A stretch of 40,215 nt of DNA. Source: Streptomyces sp. SM11 (GTDB lineage Bacteria; Actinomycetota; Actinomycetes; Streptomycetales; Streptomycetaceae). Location: assembly GCF_002910905.1 (NCBI RefSeq), contig NZ_NEUE01000232.1:1-40215 (forward strand), read 5' to 3'. This document shows, one piece after another, positions 1-8,400 of this stretch (positions within the stretch are counted from its first letter, which is position 1; every line of letters begins with the position of its first letter). Made by a program: the position numbers and the translations under genes. The notes under the pieces were generated by a model. The model was not told the DNA's origin and ran no database searches. It saw nothing but the letters and a program-made list of their open reading frames with translations.

Positions 1-585
1 GGGCAGATCACCGACTGGGCGCTGGCCGCGGGCGGCGGCGACCGGGAGGCCGCCGACCGCTTCGTCCGGGCGACCTACGAGGACGTCCGCAGATTCGTCG
101 CCTACCTCAGCGCCGACGTCCCGGGGGCCGACGACCTGGCTCAGGAGACCTACCTCCGGGCGATGAGCGGGCTGGCCCGGTTCGCGGGGCGTTCCTGCGC
201 CCGGACCTGGCTGATGTCGATCGCGCGGCGCGTCGTCATCGACCGGCACCGGGCCGCAGCCGTACGTCCCCGGACCGCCGACACCGCTGACTGGCAGGCC
301 GCCGCGGAACGCGCCCAGCCCCGCCACCTGCCCGGATTCGATGAGTCCGCCGCGGTGCTGGACGCCCTGCGGAGGCTGGACCCCGCGCGCCGCCAGGCCT
401 TCGTCCTCACCCAACTGCTGGGCGCGTCCTACGAGGAGGCCGCGGCCGCCGCCGGGTGTCCGATCGGCACGGTGCGCTCCCGCGTGGCGCGCGCCCGCCG
501 TGAACTCGCCGGACAGTGGCGCACGGAGCCGGCCGAACCCGCACCCGCCGGCCGTGCCCCCGACCTCACAGGGCGATACACCTAG
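1..585 (+). CDS. ECF-type RNA polymerase sigma factor (5' truncated by window edge)
   Basis: The reading frame is open from the first base, so the start codon lies outside the window; 194 residues are visible. An ECF sigma factor directs RNA polymerase to a small set of promoters. Region 2 is recognisable in the stretch with ADDLAQETYLRA, followed by the region 2.4-like ARTWLMSIARRVVIDRHR. Region 4 is seen in LRRLDPARRQAFVLTQLLG and a helix-turn-helix, SYEEAAAAAGCPIGTVRSRV. A short Pro/Ala-rich tail follows. No anti-sigma gene is visible downstream; the next gene is convergent. Its TAG stop overlaps the TAG stop of the convergent exporter gene in the palindrome CTAG at 582-585. The family assignment is secure; the regulon is unknown. 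Confidence 0.9.
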   Translation, partial: GQITDWALAAGGGDREAADRFVRATYEDVRRFVAYLSADVPGADDLAQETYLRAMSGLARFAGRSCARTWLMSIARRVVIDRHRAAAVRPRTADTADWQAAAERAQPRHLPGFDESAAVLDALRRLDPARRQAFVLTQLLGASYEEAAAAAGCPIGTVRSRVARARRELAGQWRTEPAEPAPAGRAPDLTGRYT

Positions 586-1889
586 GGCACGTCCGCCCGG
601 GGCCCGTCGGGGCCCCGGGCGGTACGCGGGTGGCGCAGCGCCCCCGGACGGCGGCGGAGCAGGAACACCGGCAGCAGCAGGCACTGGAGGCAGACCACCG
701 CCCAGAACCCCCGCGCCGAGCCCGCCGACTCCGCCACCCCGTACAGCTGACCGCCCACCACCCCGCTGGCGAACGCGCCGATGCCCGCCGCCAGCCGCTG
801 CCGCCCGAACACGCCCGCCGGCGCGGAGGCCGAACGGGCCAGCGCCTCCAGGTCGTTCTTGAGGAAGAGCACGATCTCCCCGAGGCACAGCAGCGTCCCG
901 CCCACCGCGATCCCCGTGTGCCCCCCGGCTCCGATCGCCGCCATGCCCGCGGCCATCGCACCGAAGCCCCACCGCAGCGCGGCCGGGTAGCTCAGTGCGG
1001 CCACCCGTTCCGCCAGCAGCGGCTGGGCGACGACGAGGAGGGCCGCGTACCCCGTCAGGACGGCCCCGTAGAAGGCCGCCGAAGTCCGGGGGACCGCGTA
1101 CAGGGCCAGGTAGTGCTGGAAGAACATGAACGCGTACACGCTCAGCACGGTCACCACGAACGGCGAAGGCCCCGAGTCCGGCGCGTCGGGAACCCGGACC
1201 GGGGCGGCAGCCGGCGCGGGCGCGTCGCCGCCCCGGTCCGCCGACCCCCGCGGCAGCAGCGAGTGCCCGGCGCCGACGAGCGCGAACAGCACGGTGACGC
1301 AGGAGAACAGCACCCCGGGGGAGCCCATGACGAGCGGCGCGGCGGCCGGCGGGCCCAGCGCCATCCCCGCGTTGAACGCCGAACCGCTCGCCGACAGCAG
1401 CCGGGGCCGCTGCGCCTCGGACGCCCCGTCCACCAGATACGCCTTGTTCGCCGGGAGGTACAGCGCCGCGCCCGCCGACACCAGCAGCAGCGCCCCGACC
1501 GCGAGGACCGGACTGGTCAGCCCGGGGACGAACGCGGCGAAGCCCGCCGTACGCAGCGCCAGCGCCAGCAGCATCGCGCGCCGCAGCCCGATCCGCCCGG
1601 TCACCGGCCCCGCCACCACGCCCCCGGCGAACTGGATCAACGAGGCGACGGCCAGCACGAAGCCGACCGTGCCGAGTCCGAGTCCGAGCCGCCGGTGCAG
1701 CAGCACCGACATGTAGGGCAGCACGGCGAAGCTGCCCAGGGTGATCAGGAACGAGCCCGCCAGCAGCAGCCGTTGGGGGCCGGTGAGCGGTGGGCGCGCA
1801 GCCCGCCCAGAGGCCGTCCTCCGCCGGCCCCCACCCGTCCGCCCGGTGGCCGCCCTCCGCCGGGCCCGCCCCGTTCGCCCACGGCCCAT
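582..1889 (-). CDS. MFS transporter, likely exporter
   Basis: This is a 435-residue major facilitator protein with about 12 hydrophobic segments. The first begins at LLLAGSFLITLGSFAVLPYM, and MFS loop features such as GRIGLRRAML follow. The ATG at 1889 was chosen because GGAGG lies 5 nt upstream; a GTG at 1928 is the alternative. It is the last gene of a minus-strand operon, 49 nt after the ATP-grasp stop (10 nt if the GTG is used). The context (PLP enzyme, ATP-grasp ligase, methyltransferase) suggests it exports the operon's small-molecule product, as the MFS protein BacE does for bacilysin. The substrate is inferred from context only. Its stop overlaps the convergent sigma-factor gene by 4 nt. 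Confidence 0.85.
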   Translation of the reverse strand: MGRGRTGRARRRAATGRTGGGRRRTASGRAARPPLTGPQRLLLAGSFLITLGSFAVLPYMSVLLHRRLGLGLGTVGFVLAVASLIQFAGGVVAGPVTGRIGLRRAMLLALALRTAGFAAFVPGLTSPVLAVGALLLVSAGAALYLPANKAYLVDGASEAQRPRLLSASGSAFNAGMALGPPAAAPLVMGSPGVLFSCVTVLFALVGAGHSLLPRGSADRGGDAPAPAAAPVRVPDAPDSGPSPFVVTVLSVYAFMFFQHYLALYAVPRTSAAFYGAVLTGYAALLVVAQPLLAERVAALSYPAALRWGFGAMAAGMAAIGAGGHTGIAVGGTLLCLGEIVLFLKNDLEALARSASAPAGVFGRQRLAAGIGAFASGVVGGQLYGVAESAGSARGFWAVVCLQCLLLPVFLLRRRPGALRHPRTARGPDGPRADVP

Positions 1890-1938
1890 CCCGGCCTCCG
1901 GCACCCCACCCGTCCGCCGAACGGTCACCCCGCCGGGC

Positions 1939-3165
1939 TCACGCCGTGCCGGCGGCGACGACCGGGCGGACCCGGACGGCCGCGCTCCACGCCCGGTGCT
2001 GGGCCAGCTCCGCCGTCGGCCCCTCGGCCAGCACCATGCCCGTACAGCCACGCTGATCGCCGACGTGGACCACGCTCTCGCCGGGCTCGCGGACCGGGAA
2101 CCACTCCACCGCCCCCGGGAACGCGACGAGTTCGTCGAGGCCGAGCCAGCCCTTCAGCACCCCGGGCCGCTCCGCGTACACCAGGACGAAGCCGTACGCG
2201 GATCCCGAGGTGTCGAGCGGGGCGTCCAGCAGCTCCGGGCGGCGGCCGAGCGCCTCGTCCATCATCGCCGTGTAGACATTGGTCCGCAGGGTGCGGCACA
2301 GCACCTCGCCGACCAGTGCGCCGCCGATCCTGCGGTTGATCTCCACCAGCTCGGGTCCGTCGGCCGTCAGGACGAACTCCACATGGGCGAAGCCGCGGGT
2401 GTGCCCGGCCGCCGCCAGGACCCGGCCCACCCACCCCTCGATCCCGGCCCGCTCCTCCTCGGGCAGCGCCACCGGGAACGACGCCGCCTCCTCCCGTACG
2501 ACCGCCGCCCGGGACGTCTGGCGGCTCAGCACCCCGAGCAGCCGGGTGGTCCCGTCCCAGCTGAGGGTCTCCGCGCTGTACAGCGGGCCGGCGAGGAACG
2601 TCTCGGCGAACAGGGCGCCGGTCAGGCGCTGTCGACCCGCCTCCGTCAGCGCCCGGCGCAGGCCCTCCTCGTCGTGCACGATCCACACATGACGGGAAGA
2701 CGTGCCCGCCGAGTCCTTCAGGACCGCGGGCAGCCCCACGGCCCGCAGCACCTCCCCGGCGCCCTCGGGACCCGGCGGGACGGCTACGGCCGTACTTCGG
2801 CTCAGCCCGTGCGCGTGCAGCGTCCGCCGGACCCGGCGCTTGTCGCGCAGCAGCCGTACGGCCCCGGGATCCGCGCCCGGGAGCCCCAGTCCGGCGGCCA
2901 GCTCCGCGGCCGGCAGGCTCCAGGTGTCCGTCGTGTTGATCAGCCCGGCCAGGCCGGGTACGGCGGCCAGGGCCCGGCGGGTGGCCCGCGGGTCCATCGT
3001 GTCGACGTCCACGACGTCCAGCGCGTCCGGCGGCAGGACCGCCAGCTCGTGCCGGTAGACGGAACGGTCGCCGGTCAGCAGGCACAGCCGGTGCCCCGCG
3101 TCGGCGGCGGCCTGCGCCATCCGGCCCAGGCCGAAGGACAGGGACTCCAGTGCGGCGATCGTCAT
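1939..3165 (-). CDS. ATP-grasp domain ligase (L-amino-acid-ligase-like)
   Basis: This 408-residue protein has the ATP-grasp layout. An N-terminal Rossmann-like pre-ATP-grasp domain runs from MTIAALESLSFGLGRM. The RDKRRVRRTLHAHGL motif precedes the central domain, and the ATP-binding strand is at GLPAVLKDSAGTSSRHVW. The metal-binding segment is HVEFVLTADGPELVEINRR, where the Glu and Asn are the expected Mg ligands. ATP-grasp ligases activate a carboxylate as acyl phosphate and join it to an amine; family members with this architecture include BacD-type dipeptide ligases. The start ATG overlaps the TGA of the upstream PLP gene (ATGA, 3162-3165), which points to translational coupling. The next gene is an MFS exporter. 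The actual substrates cannot be read from sequence. Confidence 0.85.
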   Translation of the reverse strand: MTIAALESLSFGLGRMAQAAADAGHRLCLLTGDRSVYRHELAVLPPDALDVVDVDTMDPRATRRALAAVPGLAGLINTTDTWSLPAAELAAGLGLPGADPGAVRLLRDKRRVRRTLHAHGLSRSTAVAVPPGPEGAGEVLRAVGLPAVLKDSAGTSSRHVWIVHDEEGLRRALTEAGRQRLTGALFAETFLAGPLYSAETLSWDGTTRLLGVLSRQTSRAAVVREEAASFPVALPEEERAGIEGWVGRVLAAAGHTRGFAHVEFVLTADGPELVEINRRIGGALVGEVLCRTLRTNVYTAMMDEALGRRPELLDAPLDTSGSAYGFVLVYAERPGVLKGWLGLDELVAFPGAVEWFPVREPGESVVHVGDQRGCTGMVLAEGPTAELAQHRAWSAAVRVRPVVAAGTA

Positions 3166-4295
3166 GGCAGCGGCTCCACGGCCGGTACGGGGGAGGGGAC
3201 ATCGCCCTCGACGGTCCTGGCGGCCTCCGGAGCGGCGCGCCCGGCCCACTCCATCACCGACCACGGCGGCCGCAGGCCGGCCGGCGACGCGATGGTCCGG
3301 GGCCGTAGCCCGGCCGGGTCCAGGGCCTCGGCATGCCGGGCGAACACCCGCTCCGCGTACCGGTGTCCGGTGTCGGCGCCCAGCACCAGATGCAGCCGCC
3401 CGGGATCGCGGGCGGCCTCCCAGGACGCCGTCAGATGCGCCGCCCCGGTGGACAGGCCCGCGAACACCGCGTGCTCCCGCAGCAGTCCGACCGCCCCGGC
3501 CATCGCGTGGCGGAAGTCCAGCCAGTGGACGGTGTCGTACAGCTCGTGGCGGACGTTCCCGAACGGGATCGAGCTGCCGATGCCCGCGATGATCGCCTCC
3601 GGGTCCTCGAACCGCTCGCTCCCGAAGGTCACGCTCCCGAACGGCTGGATGCCCACCAGCCGCACCGGCCGCCCCGACTCCCGCAGCGCGCGGGCCAGTC
3701 CACCGGTCGACGCGCCCGTGCCCACCGCGCCGACCACGGTCAGCGGGCCCTGGGGCAGAGCCCCGTTCAGCAGCTCCGCGAACTCCCGGTAGCCCTCGTG
3801 ATGGACCCCGTCGTGGTACTGCCGCATCCAGTGGAAGTCCGGCCGCTCGGCCAGCAGCCGGCGGACATGGCGTACCCGCAGCTCCTGGTCCAGGCGCAGG
3901 CTCTGCGAGGGCGGCATCGCGTCGACCGTCGCGCCGAGGATCTCCAACTGGGCCCGCATGGTGGCGTCCACGGTGGTGGAGGCGACGATGTGGCAGCGCA
4001 GCCCGTAGCGGTGGCAGGCCATGGCCAGTGCCAGCGCGTAGATCCCGCTGGAGCTGTCGACCAGGGTCTGCCCGGGGACCACCCGGCCCCGGCGCAGCAG
4101 CGAGCGGACCGCGCCGAGCGCCGCGTACACTTTCATCGTCTCGAAGCGGGCGAGGACGACGTCGGCGGTCAGCCGGATCAGGTCCGGGGTCTTCACGGCG
4201 TCGGTGATGTGCTCGTGGACCGTCGCGGCGGCCTGACGCGGGCGGGTCCCGGGCCCGGCCGTGGTGCGCGGACGGGCGTCCGCCCCGGCCCTCAC
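3162..4295 (-). CDS. PLP-dependent cysteine-synthase-family enzyme
   Basis: This 377-residue fold-type II PLP enzyme starts at a GTG that overlaps the methyltransferase TGA (GTGA, 4292-4295). The predicted Schiff-base lysine is K55 in ARFETMKVYAALGA. The substrate loop equivalent is DSSSGIYALAL (about 80-90). The phosphate-binding glycine loop is VGTGASTGG, and the C-terminal active-site segment is GLSTGAAH. The usual CysK context NPxxSxKDR around the lysine is absent, so this is a divergent member and probably not housekeeping cysteine synthase. Relatives in specialised metabolism make beta-substituted alanines such as 2,3-diaminopropionate (SbnA type). Next to an ATP-grasp ligase and exporter it plausibly supplies a non-proteinogenic amino acid. 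That role is inference. Confidence 0.85.
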   Translation of the reverse strand: MRAGADARPRTTAGPGTRPRQAAATVHEHITDAVKTPDLIRLTADVVLARFETMKVYAALGAVRSLLRRGRVVPGQTLVDSSSGIYALALAMACHRYGLRCHIVASTTVDATMRAQLEILGATVDAMPPSQSLRLDQELRVRHVRRLLAERPDFHWMRQYHDGVHHEGYREFAELLNGALPQGPLTVVGAVGTGASTGGLARALRESGRPVRLVGIQPFGSVTFGSERFEDPEAIIAGIGSSIPFGNVRHELYDTVHWLDFRHAMAGAVGLLREHAVFAGLSTGAAHLTASWEAARDPGRLHLVLGADTGHRYAERVFARHAEALDPAGLRPRTIASPAGLRPPWSVMEWAGRAAPEAARTVEGDVPSPVPAVEPLP

Positions 4296-5032
4296 TTGCG
4301 CCGCCCGCGCACGATCAGCCGGTCCGAGCGCTGGTCGTAGCCGGACGCGTCGAACCCGCCGAAGCACTCCACGTCGGTGAAGCCCGCGGTTTCGAAGAGG
4401 GCGTGCAGCTCGGCCGCCGAGTAGAGCCAGGAGGTGATGGAGGCGGTGCGCGCCGTCGTGCCGCGCACCAGGGTCCAGTCCGTGCGCAGCCGCCGCCAGC
4501 TGTCGAGGACGGTGTCGCGCTGGACGACGTAGGCGCCGTCCGGCAGGTCGACCGCCTTCGGCCGTCCGATCCAGCCGGCCAGCACCTCCTTGCCCATCAC
4601 GTCCACCAGGAGCTGCCCGCCCGGCGTGAGGCTCTCGTACGCGTTGCGCAGCACCCGGAGGTTGTCCTCGGCCTCGTCGAAGTAGCCGAAGGAGGTGAAG
4701 ACGTTCAGTACCACGTCGAAGGCGCCCGGCTCCTGGTACGTGAGCATGTCGGCACGCTCCAGCCGGGCCTCGGCGCCCGCCGCTTCGCAGGCGGCACGGG
4801 CACTCTCCAGCATCGAGGGCGACAGATCGACCCCCGTCACCTCGTACCCGCGCTCCGCCAGCGGCACCACGAAGAGACCCGGACCGCAGCACAGGTCCAG
4901 GACTCTCGCACCCGGTGGGAAGTCCAGCAGGGGAGAGGACGCGACCAGGGCGGCGGCGGACTCGGCCCGCGCCGCCGGGAACATCGTCGGGGCGAAATCG
5001 GACCAGAGCGCATCGTCCTCGTACCAGTGCAT
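4292..5032 (-). CDS. Class I SAM-dependent methyltransferase
   Basis: This 246-residue methyltransferase is the first gene of the minus-strand operon. SAM motif I is VLDLCCGPGLFVVPLAERGY (about 44-63), the acidic motif II ends in GVDLSPSML, and the post-motif is FDVVLNVFTSFGYFDEAEDN. The N-terminus MHWYEDDALWSDFAP is typical of small-molecule methyltransferases. The ATG at 5032 is chosen for the strong GGGAGGAG ribosome binding site 10 nt upstream; longer readings give low-complexity Gly/Pro/Arg sequence. The stop overlaps the PLP gene start. It could methylate the product of the PLP/ATP-grasp pair, either for tailoring or for self-protection. The methyl acceptor is unknown. Confidence 0.87.
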   Translation of the reverse strand: MHWYEDDALWSDFAPTMFPAARAESAAALVASSPLLDFPPGARVLDLCCGPGLFVVPLAERGYEVTGVDLSPSMLESARAACEAAGAEARLERADMLTYQEPGAFDVVLNVFTSFGYFDEAEDNLRVLRNAYESLTPGGQLLVDVMGKEVLAGWIGRPKAVDLPDGAYVVQRDTVLDSWRRLRTDWTLVRGTTARTASITSWLYSAAELHALFETAGFTDVECFGGFDASGYDQRSDRLIVRGRRK

Positions 5033-5408
5033 GCCTCGCGGTCTCCTCCCGGGCCCGGGGCCCCGTGGGTGTCCTGCTGCCGTCGTCCCGGCAGCCGTGT
5101 CGCGTCGCCGGCCGCCGCTTCCGCCACCGGGCGGTGCTCCCGCACCCGGTGTCTCTCCAGTAGTCGGCCGCCCCGGCCGGGAAGTTCCCGGGCGCTCACC
5201 GGCCGGCGCCCCCGGATCACCACCCGTCACCGTCTGTCACCGCCCGTGATCCGGGGGTGCCTCACCGGCGTCGTCCGGGCGGTGTGCAGGAGACGTAACC
5301 GGTGTTGTTCGTCCGGTGTCATCCCCGGGTAACGGGCCCTTCCTAGATTCGGGGGTGACCGCCACCAGCCCCGCGTCCCTCCGGGAACGCCGCCCCCGAA
5401 GGGCCCCC
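5033..5408 (-). promoter_or_regulatory. Divergent intergenic region between methyltransferase operon and nitrate reductase
   Basis: This 376-nt region separates two divergent transcription units and must hold promoters for both. A TAGATT at 5344-5349 could be a -10 element for the nitrate reductase gene, but no convincing -35 is seen. Two GTAAC words (5295-5299 and 5329-5333) and a GTCAT at 5318-5322, 11 nt before the second, recall GlnR half-sites. The GAAAC halves expected of a GlnR box are missing, so no operator is called. No coding sequence is seen. Confidence 0.4.
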
Positions 5409-8400
5409 ATGACCGTGCCGACCCCGCCGCCGTGCGCACCCGCCACCGACCGGGTGCGCACGGTCTGCTCGTACTGCGGTGTCGGCTGCGGGATCGTCCT
5501 CGACATCGCCACCGGCCCCGACGGCCGCCGCACCGCCGTGAAGGCCTCGGGGGACAAGGAGCACCCGTCGAACGCCGGCCGGCTGTGCACCAAGGGCGCG
5601 ACCGGCGCGGACCTGCTCGCCGCCCCAGGCCGGCTGACCACCGCACTGGCCCGTGCCGACCGCAGCGAGCAACCCGCGCCGCTCGCCCGGGACGCCGCCA
5701 TCGCGGAGACGGCGCGCCGGCTGCGGGCCGTGCTGGACGCCCACGGCCCGGACGCGGTGGCCCTGTACGTCTCCGGCCAGATGACGCTGGAGGCGCAGTA
5801 CCTCGCCAACAAGCTGGCCAAGGGCTTCATCGGGACCAACACCATCGAGTCCAACTCCCGGCTCTGCATGGCGAGCGCGGGCAGCGGCTACAAGCTGTCC
5901 CTCGGCGCCGACGGGCCGCCCGGCTCCTACGAGGACTTCGCCCACGCCGACGTCTTCCTCGTCACCGGCGCCAACATGGCCGACTGCCACCCGATCCTCT
6001 TCCTGCGGATGATGGAGCGCGTCAAGGCCGGTGCGAAGCTGATCGTCGTCGACCCCCGGCGCAACGCCACCGCCGCCAAGGCCGACCTGTACCTCCGGAT
6101 CCGGCCCGGCACCGACCTGGCCCTGCTCAACGGACTGCTGCACCTCCTCGTCGAGAACGGGCACACCGACCCCGCGTTCATCGCCGAGCACACCGAGGGC
6201 TGGGAGCAGATGCCGGCCTTCCTCCGCGACTACCCGCCCGCCGCCGTGGCGGAGATCACCGGCATTCCCGAGGCCGACATCCGGCAGGCGGCCCGCTGGA
6301 TCGGCGAGGCGGGGGCGTGGATGAGCTGCTGGACGATGGGACTCAACCAGAGCACCCACGGCACCTGGAACACCAACGCGATCGTCAACCTGCACCTGGC
6401 GACCGGAGCGATCTGCCGTCCCGGCAGCGGCCCTTTCTCGCTCACCGGCCAGCCCAACGCCATGGGCGGACGTGAGATGGGCTACATGGGCCCCGGGCTG
6501 CCAGGCCAGCGATCGGTCCTGGTCGACGAGGAGCGCGCCTTCACCGAGGAGCTGTGGGGCATCGAGCCCGGCACCCTGCGCGCGGACGGCTCGGGCAGCG
6601 GCACCGTCGACATGTTCCGGCGCATGGCCGAGGGGGAGATCAAGGCCTGCTGGATCATCTGCACCAACCCGGTCGCCTCGGTCGCCAACCGCCGGACCGT
6701 CATCGAGGGCCTGGAGGCCGCCGAGTTCGTCGTCACCCAGGACGTGTTCGCCGACACCGAGACCAACGCGTACGCCGATGTCGTCCTGCCCGCCGCCCTC
6801 TGGGTCGAGTCCGAGGGCGTGATGATCAACTCCGAGCGCACCCTCACCCTCTCCCGCCGCGCCACCGACCCGCCGGGGGAGGCCTGGCCGGACTGGCGCA
6901 TCATCGCGGCGGTCGCCTGCGCCATGGGGTACGAGGACGCCTTCAGCTACACGAGCGCCGAGGAGATCTTCGCGGAGATCACCCGGGCCTGGAACCCCCG
7001 CACCGGCTACGACCTGCGCGGGGTGACGTACGACCGGCTGCGCGAGACCCCGGTGCAGTGGCCGAGTGCCGACGCCGAAGGACCGGCCCGCAACCCCGTG
7101 CGCTACCTCAACGACGGGGTCAGCCAGGAGCTGACCGTACGGCCCGACGGGAGCGTCCCGAGGCTTGCGTTCCCCACGCCCGGCGGCCGGGCCGTCTTCC
7201 ACGCCCGCCCGCACCTGCCGCCTGCCGAAATGCCCGACGAGGACTACCCGTTCGTCCTCAACACCGGGCGGCTCCAGCACCAGTGGCACACCCTCACCAA
7301 GACCGCGAAGATCAGCAGGCTGAACCGGCTGGACCCCGGCCCGTTCGTGGAGATCCACCCCGACGACGCGGCGGCCCTGGGCCTCACCGAGGACGACGGC
7401 GTCGAGGTCGCCTCGCGGCGCGGCCGCGCGGTGCTCCCGGCCCGGATCACCGACCGGGTCCGGGCCGGGGAGTGCTTCGCCCCGTTCCACTGGAACGACC
7501 TGTTCGGCGAGTACCTGGGCGTGAACGCCGTGACCAACGACGCGGTCGACCCGATCTCGTTCCAGCCCGAGCTCAAGGTGTGCGCGGTCCGGCTGGCGAA
7601 GGTCGCCGCACCCGCGCCGCGCCGGGACCGTGCCGAGGCGGGGCGACCCGCGCTCACCGGCGGTCCCGGCTTCGCGGACGCCTCGGGCCTGGCCGACGCC
7701 CTGGGTGTCGACGGCTCCGCCCCGCCTGTCCTCACCGGCACGGAGCGCCGCTATCTGGCCGGATTCCTGGCGGGCCTCGGCGCCCGGCCGGACGGCACCC
7801 CGGTGCTTCCGGCGGGCGCCCCGTTCGCTCCGGACCACGCCCTGTGGGTCAACGGAGTGCTGGCCGGCACCTACTCCCGGCTGCCGGAGACCCCGGGACC
7901 CGGGACCGCGGCACCGGAGAGCGCCCCGCAGGGCCCGGGCCGGCCGGTCGTCGTGCTGTGGGCCTCGCAGACCGGCAACGCCGAGGAGGTCGCCGCGACA
8001 GCCGCCCGGACACTGGCCGCCGAGGGGTACCGCACCACGCTCCTCGGCATGGACGACGGGACACCGGACGCCCTGCCGAGCCCGGCCGACCTCCTCGTCG
8101 TCACCAGCACCTTCGGCGACGGCGACGCCCCCGACAACGGCTCCGGGTTCTGGGAGTCGCTGAACGCCCCCGGGACCCCGCGCCTGGACGGCGTCCGCTA
8201 CGCCGTCCTCGCGCTCGGCGACTCCACGTACGACGACTTCTGCGGCCACGGCCGCCGTCTGGACGAACGGTTCGGCGAACTGGGCGCGGAGCGGCTGGTC
8301 CCGCGCACCGACTGCGAACCGGAGTACGAACAGCCCTTCGGCCAGTGGCTCAAGGAGGTCCGGGCGGCGCTGGAGACGACGACACCGGAAGGGGCGGCGA

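Noticed and set aside
516..3792. Long plus-strand open frames across the exporter and ATP-grasp genes
   Set aside because: Arg/Pro/Gly-rich translations without motifs, opposite to clearly coding minus-strand genes.
5290..5340. Possible GlnR nitrogen-control box upstream of the nitrate reductase
   Set aside because: GTAAC words are present but the expected GAAAC partners at 11-nt spacing are absent; too weak to call.
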